A stretch of 24,671 bases of DNA from the NCBI GenBank assembly GCA_003427395.1, contig BFEA01000023.1:3420462-3445132 (forward strand), in the 5' to 3' direction. Origin of the DNA: Chara braunii (lineage: Eukaryota; Streptophyta; Charophyceae; Charales; Characeae). This document shows positions 16,801-21,663 of the stretch, piece after piece. A program made the translations under genes and the position numbers. A model generated the notes under the pieces. The model was not told where the DNA came from. It worked only from the letters and a program-made list of their open reading frames with translations, and did not search any database. Within the stretch, counting starts at the first letter, position 1. The number at the start of each line of letters is the position of its first letter.

Positions 16801-19712
16801 TTTGGTGACCCTCCGTGAACACCTATTGTGTGAGCTTCTGCTGCGTGCACGTGAAGTGCTGGGTTTGACCAGTACTATGGCCAGAGCAGCTTTGTCATGT
16901 TTCCCTTTCGGTGAGTGTCTGTGGTCTGGGAGTGTGACCCCGCTATGTGGCAATCTTTATGTGAAGGGCTCCGTGGACAATTCCCTGGTGGTTCCAGGTG
17001 GCACCGAATGGAGGTTTTAACTTTCTAGTCGTTCCTGAACGGAGTGAGAGCAATTGCTGGTATTGTATTTCTCTGGCTGAACTGGACCTGTCGAGTTTTA
17101 TTTGGCGTGCTGTACATTTGCTCTTGAATACATTTGAGCTAATCTAATCCGCTACTGAGATATTTTGATGTACTCGGGCGTGTTGCTGCAGGACGTTTCC
17201 TAGGAGAGTTGACTCAGGAGGTTTTCTCAGATCTAGCTGCAAGCAAATATCAGGTAGGTAGTGGACATGCGTAAACCCACTGGTAGGCTGCGTGTCGTGC
17301 TTTTGTGAAACCCATTACTGTTGATTCATACCCATTACTTTTGATTGATTTGATGGGACCAGTATTATGTTTCTTCTTTCGCTCTCCATTGTTGTTGCTT
17401 GAAGGTGCAATGTGGAGTAATGTGAGCAGAGGCTGTGTGGTGGTCGTGCTACCTACTTTTGAATCTCTGTTGTATTCACTTCACTTGTATGTTTCTTCTT
17501 TCTCTCTCCAGTGTTGTCGCTTGAAGGTGCAATGTGGAGTAATGTGAGCAGAGGCTAAGTGTGGTGGTCGTGCTACCTACTTCTGAATCTCTGTTGTATT
17601 CACTTCTTGTATGTTTCTTCTTTCTCTCTCCAGTGTTGTTGCTTGAAGGTGCAATGTGGAGTAATGTGAGCAGAGGCTAAGTGTGGTGCTCGTGCTACCT
17701 ACTTCTGAATCTCTGTTGTATGCGCTTCTTGTTGTATGCAGTTCTTGTTGTATGCACTTCTTGTTGTATGCCAGTTGTGCCTTGACTGGAATACCCGCCA
17801 ATAGGCACACAAATTCACTCTTGTTATGCTAGGCGAGTCATGACGTGGTAGTGGTGGTGGTGGTGGTAGCAGAACAAAAGCAGGTAAAAAACGTATTGAG
17901 ATGATGATGGTGGTAAATCACTACCTGCACGACATTGCATGCATGTTGCCCTGTGCTGCCGACATGCGGCCATTGATGTTCTCGTGCTGCAGTCATGGTG
18001 GTAGAGACTGTGGTAGTATTGGTGGCGTCAGTGGCAATTCTAGTACAAGAAACCATGGGGGAAAGTGCTGCTGCTCCGGCTGTGCTAACGCTGACCCTGT
18101 TGACGATGATGACAACGATGATGATAACGATGATGGTAAGCATGTTTGTGAAACTCGTGCATGTTCCTTCCCTGTTACATTTGCGTAGAGTATGCACATG
18201 TTGCCCATGTGCATGATTGGCATACCCAGCAACAAGCAGTTATTCAATACACAGGTTACGTTCTTCACCCGAATACAACGTACGGTGATTATAGCTGTAT
18301 TTGGGGTATTTTTCCGTCTAAATACAGAATAATGACCGTACGTTGTATTCGTGTGAAGAAGGTAGTCTTTTCTGGTGCCAGTTGCTAGCAGTAGAGGACA
18401 CCCCAAAGTTAGTGGTCACAACGTTAGTGGTAGTAGTAGCAGAAGGAGAGCAGAGAGGGGAGAAAGCAGAGGAGAAGTCACTGTTTGGTAATCAGTGGCA
18501 AGACCACTAGAGTCATAGAGCCAAATGGTGGCCCGACTCGATACCCTAGTAGTAGTGAACCATAGGATAGTATACCATGCAGGTTTGGAGCTAGTTAGTG
18601 TTGATGTCCCTCGTTAATTCTCTGTGCGATGGCATTCTATACCGCTGGGCTGGTTTGGGGTAGCAAGCTGCTGATGGAACTGCTGTCACAACGGCTAGAT
18701 ACCTGTGAGGGGGGGTTGTAGTGTTTCCATGGCCAGGTTTGATGCGTACATGGGATAGGACACTGGCAGAGCTCCAGCCTGACATGTCAGGAGAGAACCT
18801 ATGTGCTTGGGCAGCAGTGGTTTGGGTAATAAAATGAGGGCTTTCGCTCACTGTCCGAATCTGTCTGCAAAGTGAAACCTGCACTAAATTGCTCGCGGCT
18901 TTGGAGCGTTGGACTGTTGAGGCCGTTGTTGACTTCGGCGTTCACTTTTTGGCCGTTTCGTTGTAGGGACGCTGCTTTCAACTTTGGCGTTCGCTTTTCG
19001 TTCGCGTTCACTTTTCGGCCGTTTCATTGTAGGGACGCTGCTTTCAACTTTGGCGTTCGCTTTTCGTTCAGTTAGTTAAAGGGAGAATCGATATGCATTC
19101 CTTGGTCTTCCGAAACCATTGGATGTGCATGTTAAATCGGTGTTAAGCGGTTGTGCATTTGCTTAAATGTGTGTTAAGCTGATGATTGTGTAGGCACTTA
19201 CTACTTAACGACATAGATGTGCGAAAGGTTGCACTTGGGGTTGTGGTCCCCCTTATTACTTCTGGGCCCATTGAGTGGCAGGTGGAATGGGTTCTGTTCT
19301 TGTGATAAGCTTGTGACTCACATAAACATAACACGCACATCTCAACTTCCTTTGCTCATCCAGCTATATGTCTTTTCATGCAGTGAGCTGTTTTACTTTT
19401 ACATGTTGCTGTTGTTTCTGTGGTACCTTACACACACCTCAACTTCCTTTGCTCTTCCAGATGAATGTCTTTTCATGCGGTGAGCTGTTTTACTTTTACA
19501 TGGTACCATTGTTTGCTCGTGGTACCTTACGTCTCTGCAGTTGATGGTTTCAAATAGTTGCGGCACTATCTTACATCTGATCATCGTTGGACGTGCAGAT
19601 GGCAGAGTACAGGATTTCTATATATGGAAGGAAGAGAAGCGAGTGGGACACGCTTGCCAATTGGATTGTCAACAATGAGTTGTACAGTGAAAATGTTGTG
19701 TGGCTGATTCAG
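1630..19712 (+). CDS. AMPD: AMP deaminase, plant FAC1 type (partial, 8 exons)
   Basis: AMP deaminase hydrolyses AMP to IMP and ammonia in purine salvage and adenylate balance; the Arabidopsis orthologue is FAC1 (established knowledge). Join: 1630-1805, 5953-6004, 10017-10144, 11839-12018, 13228-13295, 15529-15671, 17192-17253, 19599-19712. The join gives 923 nt, entered with two bases of a split Asp codon and leaving in phase 0, with no stop. Every intron is GT-AG and phases agree at all seven junctions. Recognisable blocks in order are [87 protein letters not shown] and [15 protein letters not shown]. The HVHH motif holds two zinc ligands. The downstream HSGE and STDD catalytic blocks and the N-terminal membrane region are outside the window. 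THVHHS is the plant form. Exons look intact, so the gene is probably functional. Confidence 0.96.
2959..3858 (+). mobile_element. Possible LTR of a Ty3-like retrotransposon (fragment)
   Basis: The segment opens with TGTTACAT and closes with GGTGACA, giving an imperfect TG...CA inverted end (TGTTAC/TGTCAC). It is GC-rich, with a TATTTAG box near 3254 that could serve as a TATA element. Three spaced copies of CGGTGACAT or a near match lie at the 3' end. Directly after it, TGGCGCTGTCCC at 3861-3872 resembles the TGGCGCC-type primer-binding site of some plant retrotransposons. No second LTR, no gag-pol and no 5-bp target duplication are seen, so it would be a truncated copy. The assignment rests on ends and context only. 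Confidence 0.3.
3539..3581. repeat. (TTC)n microsatellite
   Basis: About 14 consecutive TTC units, followed by a looser TTC-rich tract to about 3605. It lies inside the possible LTR. Confidence 0.95.
5541..5683. repeat. Tandem duplication, 74-bp unit
   Basis: Copy 1 is 5541-5614 and copy 2 is about 5615-5683. Both carry ATAAAAAATGATATAC, TTCTTAAAGGGTAGGTG and TTTTCAGAGGT-GCACTTAT with few differences. Copy 2 has lost one TTCATTT repeat. Confidence 0.88.
5733..5938. repeat. Tandem duplication, 103-bp unit, next to exon b acceptor
   Basis: Copies 5733-5835 and 5836-5938 start with TAAAGGAAACGGCTTGCC and end with GATGGATGCCAATGCC, with about four or five differences. The second copy ends 14 nt before exon b and supplies its likely branch point (CTGAC, A at 5917). 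The first copy holds the same motif, so the branch region is duplicated. GTAAAGGAAACGGC also occurs alone at 5521. Confidence 0.92.
5953..6004 (+). CDS. AMPD: AMP deaminase exon b
   Basis: A 52-nt exon encoding [17 protein letters not shown] plus one base of an Ala codon, the conserved VVHVFANKD block of the family. Acceptor GTGCAG at 5947-5952, donor GTAATT at 6005. A likely branch point CTGAC (A at 5917) lies about 35 nt upstream, inside a 103-bp duplicated segment. It is too short and too closely bounded to stand out as an open frame; the match to the family is what identifies it. Confidence 0.93.
6504..6627. mobile_element. Tourist-like MITE, copy 1
   Basis: A 124-bp segment with imperfect terminal inverted repeats: left GGGCCTTGCTCCACTACT, right (reverse complement) GGCCCTCACTCTATTACTC. 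AAT sits immediately outside on both sides (6501-6503 and 6628-6630), a possible 3-bp target duplication. GGGCC-type ends with 3-bp AT-rich duplications fit PIF/Harbinger-derived MITEs. The interior (AGAAGATTCATTCT-GTTTTGCACAT) matches 8226-8345, which shows it is a family. There is no coding capacity. Confidence 0.7.
6829..6860 (+). other. G-quadruplex candidate on the transcribed strand
   Basis: Six runs of three or more G separated by single T or A bases. It would be present in the intronic RNA. Confidence 0.7.
7109..7197. mobile_element. Decayed MITE of the 12076/18259 family (left end lost)
   Basis: Reads GGTCATCATAGCTGTTTTAG, ACTTTCAGTCCAGATA and ATGACCGTGCGTTGTAT, ending GCGGTA. This parallels the interior and right arm of the intact copies at 12076-12181 and 18259-18362. 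The outermost left arm is missing, replaced by a T-rich tract. Confidence 0.65.
7146..7371. repeat. Tandem duplication, 113-bp unit, carrying MITE right half
   Basis: CAGTCCAGATATAACACGAA at 7147 recurs at 7260, followed in both by GACCGTGC-TTGTATATGGGG and GTTATAATGCCATTCTTAA. The unit joins the right half of the decayed MITE to its flank, so the duplication came after the MITE insertion. The second MITE half ends at 7310. Confidence 0.85.
7924..8002. repeat. Inner inverted repeat, left arm
   Basis: Pairs with 8363-8441. Shared words are GAGCAGGCCAGC-ATATAT, TTCTGGTC-GTGTT and AGTTATGGGTTAC-ACTTACTA, about 75-80 percent alike over 79 bp. Confidence 0.82.
8021..8321. repeat. Tandem duplication, 150-bp unit
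   Basis: Copies 8021-8170 and 8171-8321 both begin ACAGTAGCTGTCTCGTTTTT and end GTTTTGCACAT. The unit includes the left part of the Tourist-like MITE, so copy 1 carries a MITE cut off at its 3' end. Confidence 0.92.
8226..8345. mobile_element. Tourist-like MITE, copy 2
   Basis: A 120-bp segment with terminal inverted repeats: left GGGCCTCGCTCCACTCATCA, right (reverse complement) GGGCTTCACTCCACTACTCA. TAA precedes it and TGA follows. It shares its interior with 6504-6627. A third, 3'-truncated copy starts near 8076 within the tandem duplication. Confidence 0.7.
8363..8441. repeat. Inner inverted repeat, right arm
   Basis: Reverse complement of 7924-8002. GTAACCCATAACT and GGCCTGCTC are the clearest matching blocks. 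Confidence 0.82.
8577..8642. repeat. (TC)n-rich simple repeat
   Basis: Runs of CT with short C4-C6 interruptions. They produce long artificial Arg/Glu-rich frames on the minus strand. Confidence 0.9.
9118..9507. repeat. Tandem duplication, 195-bp unit, TC-rich
   Basis: Copies about 9118-9312 and 9313-9507 each run from GTCTGTCTCTCTCTGTGTGA through GGGAATGACAGCAATTAGCA and ACTCCAAA-GCAGGAGGTCA to CCCCCTCAAGTCCCTCGCTC. There are small indels in the CACTTT and CTCCCT runs. Confidence 0.92.
10017..10144 (+). CDS. AMPD: AMP deaminase exon c
   Basis: A 128-nt exon that opens with CG, completing the Ala codon of exon b, then encodes [16 protein letters not shown] and continues to QRLQLLEQ. This corresponds to the plant DLFPVADATAFFTDLHH segment and the helix before the catalytic barrel. 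Acceptor TTGCAG at 10011-10016, donor GTAGCA at 10145. The last bases of the exon and the donor are duplicated 104 bp downstream. Confidence 0.95.
10137..10318. repeat. Tandem duplication, 104-bp unit, copying the exon c donor
   Basis: Copy 1 (10137-10240) starts inside exon c with TGGAACAGGTAGCATAT, and copy 2 starts at 10241 with the same bases. Both continue GTGGAGTGTGTTTTTTGAGT. The last exon bases and the 5' splice site are therefore present twice (GT at 10145 and 10249). Use of the second site would add 104 nt with an in-frame TGA at 10232-10234, so the first is the real donor. Confidence 0.92.
10519..10707 (+). mobile_element. Poly(A)-tailed retroposon of unknown type
   Basis: A 169-bp body ends in A20 (10688-10707). 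It is flanked by a 16-bp imperfect direct repeat, GATTCGGGTGGGGAGT at 10503-10518 and GAATCAGGTGGGGAGT at 10708-10723 (14 of 16 identical). Poly(A) directly before a direct repeat is the signature of target-primed reverse transcription. I see no clear Pol III boxes and no coding sequence, so it could be a short SINE, a truncated LINE tail or a processed transcript piece. Confidence 0.6.
10725..10910 (+). mobile_element. tRNA-derived SINE with 11-bp target-site duplication
   Basis: The head resembles a tRNA gene. TATCTCAGTTGG at 10735-10746 fits the Pol III A box TRGCNNAGYNGG except for one base, and GAGTTTGAACTGC at 10781-10793 resembles the B box, at normal tRNA spacing. A tRNA-unrelated body follows, then an A-rich tail (about 10885-10909). 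GGTGGGGAGTA occurs perfectly on both sides (10714-10724 and 10911-10921). The total of 186 bp is typical of plant SINEs. The left target copy overlaps the right target repeat of the upstream retroposon. Confidence 0.75.
10922..10950 (+). repeat. AAAAC-rich tail followed by a further target-like repeat
   Basis: A run of AAAAC-type pentamers is followed by GAATGAGGTGGGGAGT (10951-10966), nearly identical to 10708-10723. It may be the tail of a third, mostly lost insertion at the same site. Confidence 0.5.
11179..11610. repeat. Three diverged tandem copies, 128-156 bp
   Basis: Copies start at about 11179, 11335 and 11463, each with AGTAGTA-TG. All share ACTTC-ACTGGGC-TACC or close variants, GCAATTCCAGCCAGATT-like sequence, GAGGTGCTGGTGTCAGAGTA or variants, and TATGGCCTT. 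The first copy is the most diverged. Function is unknown. Confidence 0.85.
11833..11838 (+). promoter_or_regulatory. NAGNAG tandem splice acceptor of exon d
   Basis: AAGCAG directly precedes exon d. Use of the second AG gives LLEQ-KFSLHL, as in Arabidopsis; use of the first would add one in-frame CAG (Gln). The 25 bases upstream are G-rich, with the pyrimidine tract further back (about 11763-11783). Confidence 0.7.
11839..12018 (+). CDS. AMPD: AMP deaminase exon d (zinc-binding HxH)
   Basis: Exactly 60 codons, phase 0 at both ends. It starts the catalytic TIM-barrel domain: [17 protein letters not shown], then [20 protein letters not shown] and KLRKEPDE. The first two zinc-coordinating histidines are at 11938-11940 and 11944-11946 (THVH). 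The acceptor is a NAGNAG (AAGCAG, 11833-11838) in a locally G-rich rather than pyrimidine-rich context; the donor is GTATTG at 12019. Confidence 0.97.
12076..12181. mobile_element. MITE with about 35-bp TIRs, family copy A
   Basis: A 106-bp palindromic element. The left arm reads CCGTCTTCATCCGAATAGAA then CGCCCGGTCATTAT; the right arm (reverse complement) reads CCGTCTCCACCCGAATAGAA then CGCCAGGTAATTAT. It is preceded by TT and followed by TA, so a TA target duplication (mariner/Stowaway-like) is plausible but the left copy is mutated. There is no coding capacity. It matches 18259-18362 and the decayed 7109-7197. Confidence 0.82.
12222..12400. repeat. CCCAATACCTTCCCAC repeats
   Basis: The 16-mer occurs at 12222, 12258 and 12347. 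The last two are followed by TCCTGAAAA-GGTCATCCT-CATA, which indicates duplication of a unit of roughly 90 bp. TACATTG-AATTGA near 12243 and 12411 is also shared. Confidence 0.85.
12476..12938 (+). pseudogene. Possible coding remnant of unknown origin
   Basis: Two overlapping frames in succession read like ordinary protein rather than low-complexity sequence: 12476-12667 (contains [20 protein letters not shown]) and 12639-12938 (contains [20 protein letters not shown] and [17 protein letters not shown]). A frameshift near 12650 would join them. I recognise no family and there is no start or splice context. It could be a captured gene piece, a degenerate transposon protein or chance. Confidence 0.25.
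13228..13295 (+). CDS. AMPD: AMP deaminase exon e
   Basis: A 68-nt exon encoding [19 protein letters not shown] and DLT plus two bases of a Gly codon. Acceptor ATCAG ending at 13227, donor GTGGGT at 13296. The donor choice is fixed by joining to the next exon (ACT GG|G TAT GAT), which restores the family sequence LTGYDLNVD. Confidence 0.96.
13296..15528 (+). other. AMPD intron (2.2 kb), mostly unrecognised
   Basis: A short 33-bp repeat (GATGCTT-GGAGAGTTCT at 13415 and 13448) and pyrimidine-rich tracts (13680-13870) are visible. From 13990 to 15520 there are several unrelated short open frames without recognisable motifs, and I see no gene, RNA or element. Confidence 0.8.
15529..15671 (+). 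CDS. AMPD: AMP deaminase exon f
   Basis: A 143-nt exon encoding [20 protein letters not shown], then [20 protein letters not shown], then KQDNLIQ and one base of a Gly codon. This is the most conserved stretch of the family after the metal motif. Acceptor TTGTAG ending at 15528, donor GTGAGT at 15672. Confidence 0.97.
15672..17191 (+). other. AMPD intron (1.5 kb)
   Basis: Holds a Pol III B-box candidate (16438-16448), GTGTGGTGTT pentuplet-like repeats (about 16619-16655) and a 65-bp duplication (16741 and 16806, TGACCCTCCGTGAACA-CTA). Nothing else is recognised. Confidence 0.85.
16400..16470 (+). mobile_element. Possible tRNA-related (SINE-like) head with B box
   Basis: GGTTCGAATCC at 16438-16448 is a perfect Pol III B box. 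A loose A-box-like TAGATTGCAGG lies about 38 nt upstream, and AAGGTCGCC precedes the B box as in a tRNA variable loop and T arm. The acceptor stem does not pair, so it is not a functional tRNA. The 3' end of any element is not defined and no target repeat was found. Confidence 0.35.
17192..17253 (+). CDS. AMPD: AMP deaminase exon g
   Basis: A 62-nt exon: two bases finish the Gly codon, then [20 protein letters not shown], equivalent to the plant RFLGE(I/L)TxxVFSDLxASKYQ helix. Acceptor CTGCAG ending at 17191, donor GTAGGT at 17254. Confidence 0.96.
17367..17730. repeat. Tandem repeat, 122-bp unit x3
   Basis: Copies start at 17367, 17489 and 17611 with ATGTTTCTTCTTTC-CTCTCCA. They share GCTTGAAGGTGCAATGTGGA, GTAATGTGAGCAGAGGCT and GTGCTACCTACTT-TGAATC. 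A short TTCTTGTTGTATGCA repeat extends the array to about 17770. Confidence 0.93.
18259..18362. mobile_element. MITE family copy B, TA target duplication
   Basis: A 104-bp element. The left arm reads CGTTCTTCACCCGAATACAA then CGTACGGTGATTAT; the right arm (reverse complement) reads CCTTCTTCACACGAATACAA then CGTACGGTCATTAT. TA flanks it on both sides (18257-18258 and 18363-18364), as expected for a mariner/Stowaway-like MITE. The internal sequence TATAGC-GTAT-TGG-GT matches copy A. Confidence 0.85.
18938..19072. repeat. Tandem duplication, 66-bp unit
   Basis: Copies 18938-19003 and 19004-19069 share GCGTTCACTTTT-GGCCGTTTC, TTGTAGGGACGCTGCTTTCA and ACTTTGGCGTTCGCTTTTCG. The unit is a multiple of three, so an open frame runs through it, but the frame has no start context or known motif. 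Confidence 0.92.
19341..19536. repeat. Tandem duplication, 97-bp unit, upstream of exon h
   Basis: Copies 19341-19437 and 19438-about 19536 share CTCAACTTCCTTTGCTC-TCC, ATGTCTTTTCATGC-GTGAGC and GTTTTACTTTTACATG. Each copy carries a good-looking but unused acceptor (TTTGCTC-TCCAG at about 19363 and 19460). The real acceptor lies 60 nt further on. Confidence 0.92.
19599..19712 (+). CDS. AMPD: AMP deaminase exon h
   Basis: A 114-nt exon, 38 codons in phase 0: [20 protein letters not shown], then [18 protein letters not shown]. The Met is internal, not a start. Acceptor GTGCAG ending at 19598, donor GTATGA at 19713. The next expected block (LPRLYNIYKDMG-like in plants) does not occur before the window ends. 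Confidence 0.96.
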
Positions 19713-19768
19713 GTATGAAAAGTGGATATACTTGCGGCATGCATTAACTCAAATTGTTTCGTGTGTTA

Positions 19769-19778
19769 GATCTTATAC
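19769..19778. repeat. Target-site duplication of U6 retropseudogene, left
   Basis: AGATCTTATA, repeated exactly at 19915-19924 straight after the A-rich tail. Confidence 0.82.
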
Positions 19779-19783
19779 TGGCA

Positions 19784-19882
19784 GTGTCCTTTGGGACATC
19801 CGTTGAAATTGGAAACATACACAGAAGATTAGCATGGCACCTGGGCAAGGATGACACATACATTGAGAAGTGGTCCAGAATT
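19784..19882 (+). pseudogene. U6 snRNA retropseudogene
   Basis: About 99 nt follow U6 spliceosomal RNA along its whole length: a 5' hairpin (GTCCTTTGGGACATCC), AAATTGGAA, then GAAGATTAGCATGG, GCAAGGATGACAC, GAGAAGTGGTCCA. The invariant ACAGAGA box is altered (ACACAGA) and the internal stem-loop reads GGGCAAGG for GCGCAAGG. There is no TTTT terminator and no plant USE/TATA arrangement upstream. An A/G-rich tail (19883-19914) and a perfect 10-bp direct repeat AGATCTTATA (19769-19778 and 19915-19924) mark it as reverse-transcribed and inserted by LINE-type machinery. It is not expected to act in splicing. Confidence 0.88.
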
Positions 19883-19914
19883 GAAAAAGAAAGGAGGAAG
19901 GAAATAAAGAAGAA

Positions 19915-19924
19915 AGATCTTATA
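19915..19924. repeat. Target-site duplication of U6 retropseudogene, right
   Basis: AGATCTTATA, the partner of 19769-19778. Confidence 0.82.
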
Positions 19925-20719
19925 AGGGCATTAATCGTTTGCTGTAATGGGTCGTTCAGGTGTGGTGCTGAAATTTGGGCCCAAGCATTGTCAGCGAAGA
20001 ATGCATCCATGCACTGAACGCGTAAGTTTTTCTGAATGTGAACACGTTTGTAGTGGAACTCTGCGCTCCTCCCGAACTACGCAGTAGTGATTGCTTCTCC
20101 ACCCCTGAACACCCACAACCAGTTAATAGGGCTCACAAGTTCTTGGTGGAGGCAGCAACAGTAGGTGCTAATTGAAGTGTGTAGGGTTTTGTAATACACG
20201 ATCATTTCAATGGCGGTGCTCTTTTGTTATTTGTTCGATTGATTCACAACTCGAAACCGCATTCAAATGATCCCATACACATCTGTAATGACAGGCAGAC
20301 TGGAGAGAGCAGATTCACACCATAGCCATGGAGAGAGATTGCACAGCGGAAGCCGAAACCCGATATAAAAATTGAGAGAAAAATGTTTCAATCAATTATT
20401 TATGAAACCCCCTGCCTACCCGTGCTCAGTCGTCGCTGTGACACATGTGGTTCTATGTGGACGCTAATGTCCTTGTGAGCCTGCTTGCCCGCCAGCCGAC
20501 TAGTCGAGATGATCCCCTCGTCATGCATATATTCTCTGCCTCTGTCTCGCCCCTCTGCCGTACTCTCGCTGCGTTCTTTACAGGGGATTTGGGGCAACAA
20601 AAGTAAAAAAAACGAAACAAGGCATGTCCTTTGTGCTGACATGGGCGGCCATAAATCCTGGCTCATGCTGACATCAGCAACAGTCAAACCCGTGATTTAA
20701 ACTCCAAAAAAAAAAAAAA

Positions 20720-21422
20720 GGAAAAAAAAAAAGAAACCCCCCTGCTCTCCTCCTCTCAATCGAACAACTCCAAGAATCCCAACCACGATTTCAGTTCCAC
20801 CTCCAATTAACTCCGAAGAATAAGTTCAAGTGAAACTTCCTCTTCTCCCTATGACCCCCAGCCTCTAACAATAGCCCAGTGTTCAAACAGCGTCCAACCG
20901 TGCCCCGAGCCTGTGCGTACAGGTGCTGGTCTGGCATGAGCCAGACATCAAGCAGCAGCGGCACAAACCACAGTGAAGAAGAAGATGAACCTCGATGAAG
21001 AAGGTAATAACCAGAGCGTCCGGTATGGCAGCAACGAGGAACAAGTGGGTTGATGAACAGCAGCGTCCTTCAACCCCAACAAACAGCAGCGTGATGGCAG
21101 TGGCATCAGCACCTGGAAGACCTACTACAGGTGCTGCCTCTTTGAGCAGCAGTGTGCTGCAGCTACGGCTGCCCAAGTTCCCCCTTCGAAGAGGAAGAAG
21201 ACCGAGCGCTGGAAATAACGCAGCTCGCGTAACTCCTGTCGCCACTTCCAAAAAAAATGGAAATAACCCGAAACTAGATGGGCACAGGCTACTTCAACCC
21301 GACTCTCCTAGCCCTAAGACAGACCAAAAAGCCACTCCTATCTGACCGTCCAAACAGTCGAGCTCTACGGCCTATCAGGCTTCTAGAAAAAGCAGAAGAG
21401 GACCAAAAACCAAGGCTGAACG
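20720..21422 (+). other. Region upstream of the LINE endonuclease, possibly LINE 5' part
   Basis: Codon-like, Ser/Thr/Lys-rich frames (for example 20995-21345) occur after two A-rich tracts. A LINE ORF1 would lie here, but I see no RNA-binding or zinc-knuckle (CX2CX4HX4C) motif, so I do not assign one. The segment just before 21423 still reads like a degraded endonuclease N-terminus. Confidence 0.3.
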
Positions 21423-21663
21423 GCCTAAGACTGCTAAGTAGAGACTACTATCGACAGATCTAAGGATTGAGCCCAGTAGAGCTCAAAGCTATCTAACAAC
21501 ACATGCAAACTTCAGGTCACGGGATCAAGTCCCGCACGGCTCAAAACAAGAAAGAGCAGACATAGCCACACCTAGTTAGTATACAACCCCCCTGAAACCT
21601 GCAATTCAGCCTAAGACTGCTAAGTAGAGACTACTATCGACAGATCTAAGGATCGAGCCCAGT
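21423..21663. repeat. 55-bp direct repeat bracketing a 131-bp insert
   Basis: 21423-21477 and 21609-21663 are identical except for one T/C, starting GCCTAAGACTGCTAAGTAGA and ending GAGCCCAGT. Copy 2 leads directly into the endonuclease reading frame; copy 1 follows a piece that reads like the preceding LNGLR region. The insert 21478-21608 carries a tRNA-like T arm. Confidence 0.92.
21469..21543 (+). other. tRNA-like fragment with B box (not a functional tRNA)
   Basis: A 75-nt segment. Its last part folds as a T arm (stem ACGGG/CCCGC with one mismatch, 7-nt loop ATCAAGT; B box GGATCAAGTCC), followed by ACGGCTC, which pairs at five of seven positions with the first bases GAGCC. The D and anticodon arms do not form properly. 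It may be the head of a SINE-like insert. Confidence 0.35.

Larger units (their letters stand above)
17254..19598 (+). other. AMPD intron (2.3 kb)
   Basis: Contains a 122-bp x3 tandem repeat, GGT and GAT short repeats (17850-17870, 18104-18135), MITE copy B (18259-18362), a 66-bp x2 repeat and a 97-bp x2 repeat. 18370-18870 shows nothing that I recognise. Confidence 0.85.

Noticed and set aside
17367-17730. CRISPR-like array
   Set aside because: Repeats are contiguous 122-bp tandem units without spacers, in a eukaryotic intron.
19784-19882. Functional U6 snRNA gene
   Set aside because: Changed ACAGAGA box, no terminator T run, no upstream USE/TATA, and retroposition hallmarks.
19754-20017. 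87-codon open frame
   Set aside because: Overlaps the U6 retropseudogene and its A-rich tail; no protein similarity expected.
21469-21543. Functional tRNA gene
   Set aside because: Only the T arm and part of the acceptor stem pair; D and anticodon arms do not form.
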